A stretch of 64,000 nt of DNA, taken from contig NZ_QLKQ01000008.1 of the NCBI RefSeq assembly GCF_003349955.1, positions 1-64,000 on the forward strand, given 5' to 3'. Source of the DNA: Azospirillum brasilense (GTDB lineage Bacteria > Pseudomonadota > Alphaproteobacteria > Azospirillales > Azospirillaceae). The position numbers and the translations under genes were made by a program. Positions 17,553 to 25,052 of the stretch are shown in pieces; the stretch's first letter is position 1, and every line of letters begins with the position of its first letter. The notes under the pieces were generated by a model. It had not been told where the DNA came from and searched no databases. It saw only the letters and a list, made by a program, of their open reading frames with translations.

Positions 17553-18527
17553 ATGACCGGGCCTGTTGAACCGCAAAAGCACCGGACGGACCGGACCGGA
17601 CCGCAAGCCAAGCCGCGGCGGTTGTGGATCACCTTGCTGGCGGTGATCCCCGCCCTGTTCGCGGCCGGAACGGCGGGGGCCTTCTGGACCGGCTACAGCC
17701 TGCATGACCGGCCCTTCGCCTGGTACAACAGCAACCGCATCGCCGCCACGGCGGAGCGGGCGGCGCGGGACCTGTCGCCCGTCGTGGTGGTGGCGCTCGG
17801 CGACTCGGCGCTGCGCCATGCCACCCTGGACGAGCCGGGCATGGCCGCGCTGGCGGCGAAGCATGGGGTGGAAAGCCTGCATTTCCTGCGCATCGTCCAC
17901 GACCACGCCCGGATCGAGGACTTCGAACCGCTGCTGGGCGACGTGCTGAAGCTGAAACCGGCGCTGGTCCTGCTGGACGCCGATCTGCTCTTCGCGGAGC
18001 GCAGCGACGTCGCCGGTCTGCGCCGCTACGGCGCGCACCTGACCGAGGTGGCGATGCTCGGCCGCTCCTACCTTCCCGACCAGAGCGCCCTGCAATACGC
18101 CAAGCCGTGCCACGCGGTCGGCCCGCAGGGCTGGACCGCCACCGCCGCCGACCGCTGGGTGGAGGCCCGCGAGGCCGCCGTCCGCATGAACGACGCCTCG
18201 CCGGCCTTCGAGCGGGTGCGCCGCTTCGCCGACCAGGCGCGCGCCGCCGGGGTCGGGATCGCCCTGCTGCTTCCACCCCGCCCGGCGGCGGTGGAGGAGC
18301 GGTTGTACGGCGCTGGCAACGCCTACCGGCCGGCGGCGCTCGACCGGCTGAGCGGGCAGGCGGACCTGCCGCTGTGGCGTTTCCCCGACTCGGCGCGCCA
18401 AACGACGGCCTTCTGCCGCAGCGGCATGCTCGCGCCGGCAGGCCGCGATGCCTATTCGGCATGGCTGGCCGGCGGAATCGCCGAACGCCTGTCGCATCCG
18501 AGGGTGGAAGAGGCCGCGCTGCAATAA
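17553..18527 (+). CDS. Membrane-anchored SGNH-like hypothetical protein
   Basis: A 324-residue protein with one N-terminal membrane helix (LWITLLAVIPALFAAGTAGAFWTGY) and a large periplasmic domain. The domain opens with VVVVALGDSALRHATLDEPGM, resembling block I (GDS) of SGNH hydrolases; a block V equivalent might be GRDAYSAWLAGG near the C-terminus, although the usual DxxH is not present. AlgJ/DltD-like acyl-transfer proteins share this layout. ATG 17553 is preceded by GGGAG; an upstream extension to 17310 lacks protein character. Function uncertain. Confidence 0.6.
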   Translation: MTGPVEPQKHRTDRTGPQAKPRRLWITLLAVIPALFAAGTAGAFWTGYSLHDRPFAWYNSNRIAATAERAARDLSPVVVVALGDSALRHATLDEPGMAALAAKHGVESLHFLRIVHDHARIEDFEPLLGDVLKLKPALVLLDADLLFAERSDVAGLRRYGAHLTEVAMLGRSYLPDQSALQYAKPCHAVGPQGWTATAADRWVEAREAAVRMNDASPAFERVRRFADQARAAGVGIALLLPPRPAAVEERLYGAGNAYRPAALDRLSGQADLPLWRFPDSARQTTAFCRSGMLAPAGRDAYSAWLAGGIAERLSHPRVEEAALQ

Positions 18528-18672
18528 AGTCCGCCCGTCCCGGCCGGATAACGCCGCGCTGACACGCCGGCGTCATCAAAGTGCAATTCCCGGGGCCCTA
18601 GAATGCGCCCGCGTTCCCGTCGGTCCAACCCAACGGGGATCGCGCCTCTCTTCGGCCACGGGTGAACCACAG

Positions 18673-18990
18673 ATGAGCGCCGCCATGGATTTCTCCGTCC
18701 GCGAGGCCCCGGCCAGCACCGAGATCGTGCTGAGCGGGCGCATGACCTTTGCCGACCACGACACGTTCCGCGACGTCATCGCCACCTTCGAGCGTCCGGC
18801 GGGGCACCGGGTGGTGTTCGACCTGTCGCGGCTCGACTTCGTCGACTCCTCGGGCCTCGGCATGTTCATCATCGCCCGCGACACCGCGCAGCGGCGCAAC
18901 CTGGACTTCGCGATCCGCGGCGCCCGCGACGAGGTGCGGCGCCTGATCACGATCGCCAAGTTCCACACCATGTTCAACATCGCCGACTGA
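18673..18990 (+). CDS. STAS domain anti-sigma factor antagonist
   Basis: A 105-residue single STAS domain protein of the SpoIIAA/RsbV type. The phosphorylatable serine lies in LSRLDFVDSSGLGMFIIARD, the canonical D-S-S-G-L-G motif. It lies 19 bases before a REC-PP2C phosphatase, the expected partner that dephosphorylates an antagonist in partner switching. No anti-sigma kinase (RsbW type) or sigma factor is adjacent. Start ATG 18673. Confidence 0.92.
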   Translation: MSAAMDFSVREAPASTEIVLSGRMTFADHDTFRDVIATFERPAGHRVVFDLSRLDFVDSSGLGMFIIARDTAQRRNLDFAIRGARDEVRRLITIAKFHTMFNIAD

Positions 18991-19009
18991 CGCGGCGGGG
19001 ACGGACGTG

Positions 19010-20269
19010 ATGGGCCACGCCCGCGCCATGACGGTGCCGCCCGGCACGGACGACGCCGCTCCACCGCGCCCCGCCCGTCCCGGCGCCGGCGCATCGGTCT
19101 ACGGGATGGAACTGGGCATCCCGCTCGGCGGCTGCCGGGTGCTGATCGCCGACGACAGCGCCTTCAACCGCAGGACGCTGACCCGCTTCCTGCAATGGGC
19201 CGGCATCACCCAGGTCGCCTTCGCCGCCTCGGCGGAGGAGGTGATGGAGCGGCTGGAAAGCTTCGCCCCCGACCTGCTGCTGCTCGACGCGGCCATGCCG
19301 CGGATGGACGGCATCGGCGTCTGCCGCAGCCTGCGCGGCGATCCGCGCTGGCGCGACCTGCCGATCCTGATGCAGAGCGCCCTGCACTCCGACCAGATGA
19401 GGACGGTCTGCTTCAGCGCCGGGGCGACCGACCTGATCGCCAAGCCGATCAACCCCGGCGAATGCATCGCCCGCGTGCGCTACCACCTGGAGCGCCGGTC
19501 GATGGTGCAGGAGCTGCGCGCCTTCCACGAGCGGGTGGAACGCGACCTGCGGCAGGCCCGCGCCATGCAGCTCGCCCTGGTCCCGGAAGCGGCGGAACTG
19601 GCCGCCCTCGCCGGGCGGAACGGGCTGGCGGTGGAGTCGGTCTTCCGCGCGTCGGACGAGATCGGCGGCGATTTCTGGACGGCCTTCGCGTTCGACGGAA
19701 ACCGCGTCGGCATCTTCGCCGCCGACCTGTCGGGCCACGGCATCGCCGCGGCGATCAACGCCTTCCGCCTGCACACGCTGCTCACCCGCACGCCGACGGA
19801 GGATCTGCGCGACCCCGCCCGCCTGTTGCGCCAACTGAACGGGCGGCTGTGCGAGATCCTGCCGCTGGGCCAGTTCGCCACCGCCTTCTACGGGGTGATC
19901 GACCGCGCCGACGACACGCTGCTCTACGCCGCCGCCGCGTCGCCGAGCCCCCTCCTGATGACCAACTTCGGCATCCAACCGCTCGACGCCTCCGGCCCGC
20001 TCCTCGGCGCCTTCCCGGACTCGGTCTATGCGAACCGACGCGTTCCGCTGCGGCGCGGCGACGGCCTGTTCCTCTATTCCGACGGGCTGAGCGAGGCCCG
20101 GGACGCCGAGGGTGCCATGCTGGGCGAGGACGGCCTGCTCCGTCTGGCCGAGCGCGCGGCGGCGGACGCCCCCGACCGCCCCCTGCCCGCCCTGATGGCC
20201 CGCCACGCCGCGATCCATGGCGAGCGGCTGACCGACGACGTGACCGCGCTCTGGATCACCCGCCTCTGA
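19010..20269 (+). CDS. Response regulator with PP2C (SpoIIE/RsbU) phosphatase output
   Basis: A 419-residue two-domain regulator. The receiver domain spans about residues 40-165 (VLIADDSAFNRR; Asp in LLLLDAAMPRMDG; Lys in LIAKPINPGE). A helical linker leads to a SpoIIE-type PP2C phosphatase domain (ASDEIGGDFWTAF, ADLSGHGIAAAINAFRL, LFLYSDGLSEARDAEG, ERLTDDVTALWI), whose Asp residues bind the two metal ions. Phosphorylation probably controls dephosphorylation of the upstream STAS protein. ATG 19010 is used; GTG 19007 is equivalent. Confidence 0.93.
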   Translation: MGHARAMTVPPGTDDAAPPRPARPGAGASVYGMELGIPLGGCRVLIADDSAFNRRTLTRFLQWAGITQVAFAASAEEVMERLESFAPDLLLLDAAMPRMDGIGVCRSLRGDPRWRDLPILMQSALHSDQMRTVCFSAGATDLIAKPINPGECIARVRYHLERRSMVQELRAFHERVERDLRQARAMQLALVPEAAELAALAGRNGLAVESVFRASDEIGGDFWTAFAFDGNRVGIFAADLSGHGIAAAINAFRLHTLLTRTPTEDLRDPARLLRQLNGRLCEILPLGQFATAFYGVIDRADDTLLYAAAASPSPLLMTNFGIQPLDASGPLLGAFPDSVYANRRVPLRRGDGLFLYSDGLSEARDAEGAMLGEDGLLRLAERAAADAPDRPLPALMARHAAIHGERLTDDVTALWITRL

Positions 20270-20362
20270 CGCGCCGCAGCAATTTATCCATTGGCCCCAT
20301 ACCCTTATTCGAGTTATGGATATTTCTGCGTCGGGCGACGTGTAACAGGAGACGGAACGGAT

Positions 20363-20575
20363 ATGGCTTCGATCATGATCAAGAAGGCCGGCGAGGGCCT
20401 GATTTCCCAGGCTCACCGCAACGCCGACGTTGGCCCGACCAGCGGCAGCTCGGTCGTGTACGAAATTCTCAACGTGCCGGCGGGCGTGTCGGTGGACGAC
20501 GTCATCGCCGCCTTCAAGACCTTCAAGCCGGCGGACAAAAAGTACGAGTACGACTACGCCGACCTGTCCAAGTAA
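20363..20575 (+). CDS. Small hypothetical protein (70 aa)
   Basis: Short acidic/basic soluble protein (MASIMIKKAGEGLISQAHRN, ending KYEYDYADLSK). Its GC3-rich codons, own ribosome-binding site (ggagacgg) and the following 16-bp hairpin support reality. The upstream region has AT-rich stretches (ttatccattgg, gagttatggatatt) that could be a promoter. No signal peptide, Cys or recognisable motif; V-P-A-G-V-S-V-D-D-V-I-A-A-F resembles a short helix capped domain. Function unknown. Confidence 0.7.
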   Translation: MASIMIKKAGEGLISQAHRNADVGPTSGSSVVYEILNVPAGVSVDDVIAAFKTFKPADKKYEYDYADLSK

Positions 20576-20590
20576 GGCGCTCGTTCGCCC

Positions 20591-20626
20591 TTCCCGCGGT
20601 TCCCGCAAGGGCGGGAACCGCGGGAA
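20591..20626. terminator. Perfect 16-bp hairpin between convergent genes
   Basis: TTCCCGCGGTTCCCGC and its exact complement are separated by a four-base loop, between the 70-aa protein gene and the convergent ferritin-like gene. It probably terminates both, although a T-tract is missing on both sides. Confidence 0.75.
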
Positions 20627-20633
20627 ACGGCCT

Positions 20634-21104
20634 TTACCCCTTCTTGGGGAAGCGCTCGATCCAGCGCTCCAGCTCCGCCACATGCTCCGCCTCTTCGGAG
20701 GCGAATTCCTCGGCCATCATGCGGACCTCCGGGTCCGTGGTGGTGGCGGCCACGTCGGCGTAGAAGGCGTGGCCGCGCTTTTCGCTGTCGAGCGCCAGAT
20801 CCAGCGCGTAATCCACCGTCATCAGATAGTGCGAGCCTTCCATGGAGGCCGCTTCGGGGCTTTCGCCGTCCGGCCACTGGAAGTCTTCCGGGGTGAGCGC
20901 CGGCACGTCGCGGAAGGCGGAGCGCTTGCGGGCGTCCGCCAGATGCAGGCGCGAGAACTCGGCCATCTTGGCGAAGAAGGCCGCGACGTCCGCGTTGCCG
21001 TAGGTCTTCATGGCCTCCGACAGGTCGGCGAAACGGTTGGCGGCGTCCTCCTCCAGCGCGCAGGCGTGGGCGAGGAACAGGGCGGGGTCGTGAATGTTGG
21101 CCAT
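20634..21104 (-). CDS. Ferritin-like/rubrerythrin family protein
   Basis: A 156-residue four-helix di-iron-type protein. Conserved acidic and His residues occur on the helices: FLAHACALEEDAANRFADLSEAM, AEFSRLHLADAR, ALDLALDSEKRGHAFYADVA, and FASEEAEHVAELERWIERF, giving the repeated E-x2-H pattern of rubrerythrin-like ferritins (here EAEH and its partners). The rubredoxin domain is absent. It may store iron or reduce peroxide. A small inverted repeat (GGTT...AACC, near 21131-21152) lies upstream but I cannot assign a regulator. Confidence 0.85.
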   Translation of the reverse strand: MANIHDPALFLAHACALEEDAANRFADLSEAMKTYGNADVAAFFAKMAEFSRLHLADARKRSAFRDVPALTPEDFQWPDGESPEAASMEGSHYLMTVDYALDLALDSEKRGHAFYADVAATTTDPEVRMMAEEFASEEAEHVAELERWIERFPKKG

Positions 21105-21867
21105 CGGGTCCCGGGATCGTTAAGTCACAAATGGTTTGTGGTTATTTGAACCATAACGCCTTGTTGCGAAAGCTTCTCGGATCGCCGGCCGGTTGCGGGC
21201 TCCTGCGACACTTTGACACGCCGATGAAGCGCCGCCTCCCAAGCCTCTGTTCGGAGGTTCCCTCTCCCCTCTGGGGAGAGGGTCAGGGTGAGGGGGTTGC
21301 GCTTTTGCCGAACGCAGTGAAATGCACACCCCCCTCACCGGCCCTTCGGGCCACCCTCTCCCCAGAGGGGAGAGGGCTAAATTGGCCAGATCCGATTGTC
21401 CTCCGGCATCGCGGGGCGGGAAACATGAAACCTCTGCAATGATCGGCAAGCAACGGCTCCTCGCTCTTGACCGCTTCCAATTCCAGGAATAGATCAGCGA
21501 CAACGTCACCGCATGATTGGCGGGCGTCCGGACGCGTGAACCGGTCCCGCGCCGAGAAAGCAAGAGATGGACAGCCACAGTCGTCGACCCCGACCTATCT
21601 TCGGTTCTCCGCCGATCCTGGGCTGACCTTTCCGCAGGTTCGCCACGGCCGGCCGTGACGCCGACAGCCGCACAGGTGAACCATGGTGAATCCTTCCGTC
21701 ACCATTCCGACGCCGCTCCGCGCGCCCTTGCCGCCGCCAGCGCCAAGCTGACCGCCCTCTCCACCCGTGACGCCCACCCGACGCCGCATGGCGTCGTGCG
21801 CCGGCACAGGTCAATTGCGCAGGACGAACGCGACCGGACTCCGACCCGGCCGTAGGATGGAGGGGCC
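21105..21867. other. 763-bp gene-free region with palindromic repeat
   Basis: No convincing gene is seen here; short open frames on both strands lack coding character. It contains the family A palindrome at 21260-21376, and the last part is presumably the leader and promoter of the ABC transporter operon at 21868. I see no recognisable riboswitch. Confidence 0.5.
21260..21376. repeat. Palindromic GC-rich intergenic repeat, family A
   Basis: Left arm CCCTCTCCCCTCTGGGGAGAGGG, then TCAGGGTGAGGGGGTTGC; right arm is the complement with an inserted small hairpin (GGCCCTTCGGGCC). The same arms and the GTGAGGGGGTTGC junction occur at 8635-8757, so this is a dispersed element. It lies between the ferritin-like gene and the ABC transporter operon. 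Confidence 0.8.
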
Positions 21868-23634
21868 ATGGTCTGGACCCAGACAAGCGTTTCCGTGAAG
21901 ACGGCGGCCACCACGCCCAACCGCTGGGACCTCGTGGCCCTGCCGCTGGTCGTCGGCCTGCTCGCGCTGGCCGCGGTCGGCGGCCACCAGATGGCGGCAC
22001 CCCTGGCGAGCCTCGACGCGCCGGCCGTCTCGCTCGATCCCTGGAACCTGCCGGACTACGCGCTGCGCTCGACGCTGCGCATGCTGGCGGCGATGGCGGC
22101 CTCGCTGCTCTTCACCTTCGCCTACGCCACGCTGGCGGCCAAGAGCCGCCGGGCCGGGATAGTGCTGATCCCGGTTCTGGACGTGCTCCAGTCGGTGCCG
22201 GTGCTCGGCTACATCTCCTTCACCGTGGTCTTCTTCCTGTCGCTGTTCCCCGGCAGCGTGCTGGGCGCCGAATGCGCGGCGATCTTCGCCATCTTCACCA
22301 GCCAAGCCTGGAACATGACCTTCAGCGTCTACCAGTCGCTGCGGTCGGTGCCCCGCGACCTGGACGAGGCGGCGACCAGCTTCCGCTTCTCCGGCTGGCA
22401 GCGCTTCTGGCGGCTGGAGGCGCCCTTCGCCATGCCGGGGCTGGTCTGGAACATGATGATGTCGATGTCCGGCGGCTGGTTCTTCGTCGTCGCGTCGGAG
22501 GCGATCACCGTCGGCGACCACACCGTCACGCTGCCCGGCATCGGCTCCTATCTGGCCGAGGCCATCGCGCGGAAGGATCTCGGCGCCGTCGGCTGGGCGG
22601 TGCTGGCGATGCTGGCGGTCATCCTGCTCTACGACCAGTTCCTGTTCCGCCCGCTGGTCGCCTGGGCCGACAAGTTCCGCGTCGAGCAGACCGGCGCGCA
22701 GGAGGCGCCGGAGTCCTGGGTGCTGCGGCTGTTCCAGCGCACCCGCTTCTGCCGGGCGCTGCTCGCGCCGGTCGAGTCCCTGCTCGGCCGGGTGGCCTGG
22801 CTGCGCCTGTCACCGCTTTCCTCCCTCGCCACCGCCCTGCCGCCGGCCATCAAACGCCGGATCGCCGGCCCGCCCTCCCCAGCGCGCGAACGCGCGCTCG
22901 ACCGGGCGTGGTACGCGGTCGTCGCCGCCGCCGCGCTCGCCCTGGGCTGGACCCTGGTGGCCTTCATCGCCGGCGGCGCCGGCTGGAGCGACGTCGCGAC
23001 CACGCTGCTGCTCGGGGCGGCGACGCTGCTGCGCGTCGTGGTGCTGATCGCCATCGCCTCGCTCGTCTGGGTGCCGCTCGGCGTGCTGATCGGGCTGCGC
23101 CCGCGCCTCGCCGAGGCGGTCCAGCCGGTGGCGCAATTCCTGGCGGCCTTCCCGGCCAACCTGCTGTTCCCGGTCGCCGTCGTCACCATCCTGCGCTTCG
23201 ACCTGAACCCGGACGTCTGGCTCAGCCCGCTGATGATCCTGGGCACGCAATGGTACATCCTGTTCAACGTCATCGCCGGGACGTCCGCCTTTCCCAACGA
23301 CCTGAAGGAGGCGGCGTCGAGCTTCCGCATCCGCGGCTGGCAGTGGTGGCGCGACGTCATGCTGCCCGGCGTCTTCCCCTACTACCTGACCGGCGCGGTG
23401 ACCGCGGCGGGCGGCTCGTGGAACGCCAGCATCGTCGCCGAGGCGGTGCGCTGGGGCGACGCCACGGTCACCGCCCACGGGCTGGGCAGCTACATCGCCC
23501 AGGCCACCACCGCGGGGGACTACCCGCGCATCGTGCTCGGCATCGCCGTGATGTCCCTGTTCGTCACCCTGCTCAACCGGCTGCTCTGGCGTCCGCTCTA
23601 CGGCTACGCCGAACGCCGCCTGCGCCTTGCCTGA
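21868..23634 (+). CDS. ABC transporter permease, two fused NitT/TauT-type domains
   Basis: A 588-residue permease with two homologous membrane domains in one chain. Each has its own ATPase-docking EAA loop: [20 protein letters not shown] in the first half and [20 protein letters not shown] in the second. A Pro/Arg-rich cytoplasmic linker joins them. This organisation belongs to a nitrate/sulfonate-type import family whose ATPase has a C-terminal AAA-associated domain; that ATPase gene follows 13 bases downstream. No periplasmic binding protein is nearby, so the substrate is unknown. Confidence 0.92.
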   Translation: MVWTQTSVSVKTAATTPNRWDLVALPLVVGLLALAAVGGHQMAAPLASLDAPAVSLDPWNLPDYALRSTLRMLAAMAASLLFTFAYATLAAKSRRAGIVLIPVLDVLQSVPVLGYISFTVVFFLSLFPGSVLGAECAAIFAIFTSQAWNMTFSVYQSLRSVPRDLDEAATSFRFSGWQRFWRLEAPFAMPGLVWNMMMSMSGGWFFVVASEAITVGDHTVTLPGIGSYLAEAIARKDLGAVGWAVLAMLAVILLYDQFLFRPLVAWADKFRVEQTGAQEAPESWVLRLFQRTRFCRALLAPVESLLGRVAWLRLSPLSSLATALPPAIKRRIAGPPSPARERALDRAWYAVVAAAALALGWTLVAFIAGGAGWSDVATTLLLGAATLLRVVVLIAIASLVWVPLGVLIGLRPRLAEAVQPVAQFLAAFPANLLFPVAVVTILRFDLNPDVWLSPLMILGTQWYILFNVIAGTSAFPNDLKEAASSFRIRGWQWWRDVMLPGVFPYYLTGAVTAAGGSWNASIVAEAVRWGDATVTAHGLGSYIAQATTAGDYPRIVLGIAVMSLFVTLLNRLLWRPLYGYAERRLRLA

Positions 23635-23647
23635 CGGAGGCCGTACC

Positions 23648-24964
23648 ATGACGCAGAACTCCCCCCTCTTCGAACTCTGCGGCGTCCGGCAGGCCTACCG
23701 CAAGCCCTCCGGTCCGCCGTATGTCGTGCTCGACGGCGTGGACCTGACGCTGCGCGACGGCGAGATCGTCGGGCTGCTCGGCCGCTCCGGCTCGGGCAAG
23801 TCCACGCTGCTGCGCATCGTCGCCGGGCTGGCGCCGCCGACCGCGGGCCAAGTCCTGCACCACGGCGCGCCGGTGGCCGGGCCGACCGACGGGGTGGCGA
23901 TGGTGTTCCAGTCCTTCGCGCTGTTCCCCTGGCTGACCGTCGAGGAGAATGTGCTGGCCGGGCTGAAGGCGCTGCGCGTTCCGGAAAACGAAGCGGCGGC
24001 GCGCGCCGAGGAGGCCATCGACCAGATCGGTCTGTCGGGCTTCGAGAGCGCCTACCCCAAGGAGCTGTCCGGCGGGATGCGCCAGCGCGTCGGCTTCGCC
24101 CGCGCGCTGGTCGTCCACCCGGAAATCCTGCTGATGGACGAGCCCTTCTCGGCGCTCGACGTGCTGACGGCGGAGACGCTGCGCACCGACCTGCTCGACC
24201 TGTGGATGGAGCGCAAGCTGCCGACCCGGTCGATCCTGATGGTCACCCACAACATCGAGGAGGCGGTGCTGATGTGCGACCGCATCCTGGTCTTCGCCTC
24301 CAACCCGGGCCGCGTCGCGGCGGAGATCCGGGTGGACATCCCGCACCCGCGCAACCGGCTGGCCCCGGAGTTCCGCGAACTGGTCGACGACATCTACGGC
24401 CGGATGACCGCGCGCAAGCCGCTCAGCGCTCCGGCAACGACGACGGTGGGAACGACCGGGCGTCCACGGCCGGTCTATGCCGAGCCGCTCCAGCGGGTCT
24501 CGACCAATCTCTTGGCCGGCCTGATGGAGACGCTGGCCGCCCCGCCCTACCACGGCAAGGCAGACCTGCCGCACCTCGCGGCGACCCTGCGACACGAGAT
24601 CGACGACCTCTTCCCCATCGCCGAGACGCTCCAGATGCTGGGATTCGCCGAGGTGGCGGAGGGCGACATCCGGCTGACCGAGCCCGGCCGCCTGTTCGCC
24701 GAGGCCGGGATGGACGACCGCAAGGCGCTGTTCGCCGAGCATCTGGTCCATTTCGTGCCGCTCGCTGCGCACATCCACGCCGCCCTGTCCGAGCACGCCG
24801 ACCACCGCGCGCCTTACGCCACCTTCGCCCGCGAGCTGAAGGCCTTCATGAGCGACGGCTATGCCGAGGAGACGCTGAACGCCGTGACCGGCTGGGCGCG
24901 CTACGCGGAGCTGTTCACCTACGACGGCGAGGCCGGGGTCTTCTGCCGGGAGGAGGCCGAATAG
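23648..24964 (+). CDS. ABC transporter ATP-binding protein with AAA-associated C-terminal domain
   Basis: A 438-residue ATPase partner of the fused permease. Walker [16 protein letters not shown]-loop [11 protein letters not shown], signature [16 protein letters not shown], Walker [14 protein letters not shown] and switch [10 protein letters not shown] are intact. The C-terminal ~150 residues ([20 protein letters not shown] through [14 protein letters not shown] segments to [17 protein letters not shown]) form the AAA-associated domain typical of this NitT/TauT subgroup, probably regulatory. ATG 23648 preferred over 23627, which would overlap the permease. Confidence 0.94.
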   Translation: MTQNSPLFELCGVRQAYRKPSGPPYVVLDGVDLTLRDGEIVGLLGRSGSGKSTLLRIVAGLAPPTAGQVLHHGAPVAGPTDGVAMVFQSFALFPWLTVEENVLAGLKALRVPENEAAARAEEAIDQIGLSGFESAYPKELSGGMRQRVGFARALVVHPEILLMDEPFSALDVLTAETLRTDLLDLWMERKLPTRSILMVTHNIEEAVLMCDRILVFASNPGRVAAEIRVDIPHPRNRLAPEFRELVDDIYGRMTARKPLSAPATTTVGTTGRPRPVYAEPLQRVSTNLLAGLMETLAAPPYHGKADLPHLAATLRHEIDDLFPIAETLQMLGFAEVAEGDIRLTEPGRLFAEAGMDDRKALFAEHLVHFVPLAAHIHAALSEHADHRAPYATFARELKAFMSDGYAEETLNAVTGWARYAELFTYDGEAGVFCREEAE

Positions 24965-25052
24965 ACGGGGCGTCCCGGCGGAAGGCTTGACCGGGGCGCC
25001 CGCCGCTGCCAGGAACACGGGCGGCGCCCCTCTCCAGAAATTCGCAGTGTCC

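Noticed and set aside
21517-21855. Open frame in the gap before the ABC transporter operon
   Set aside because: No ribosome-binding site, mixed codon positions and no motif; treated as non-coding leader.
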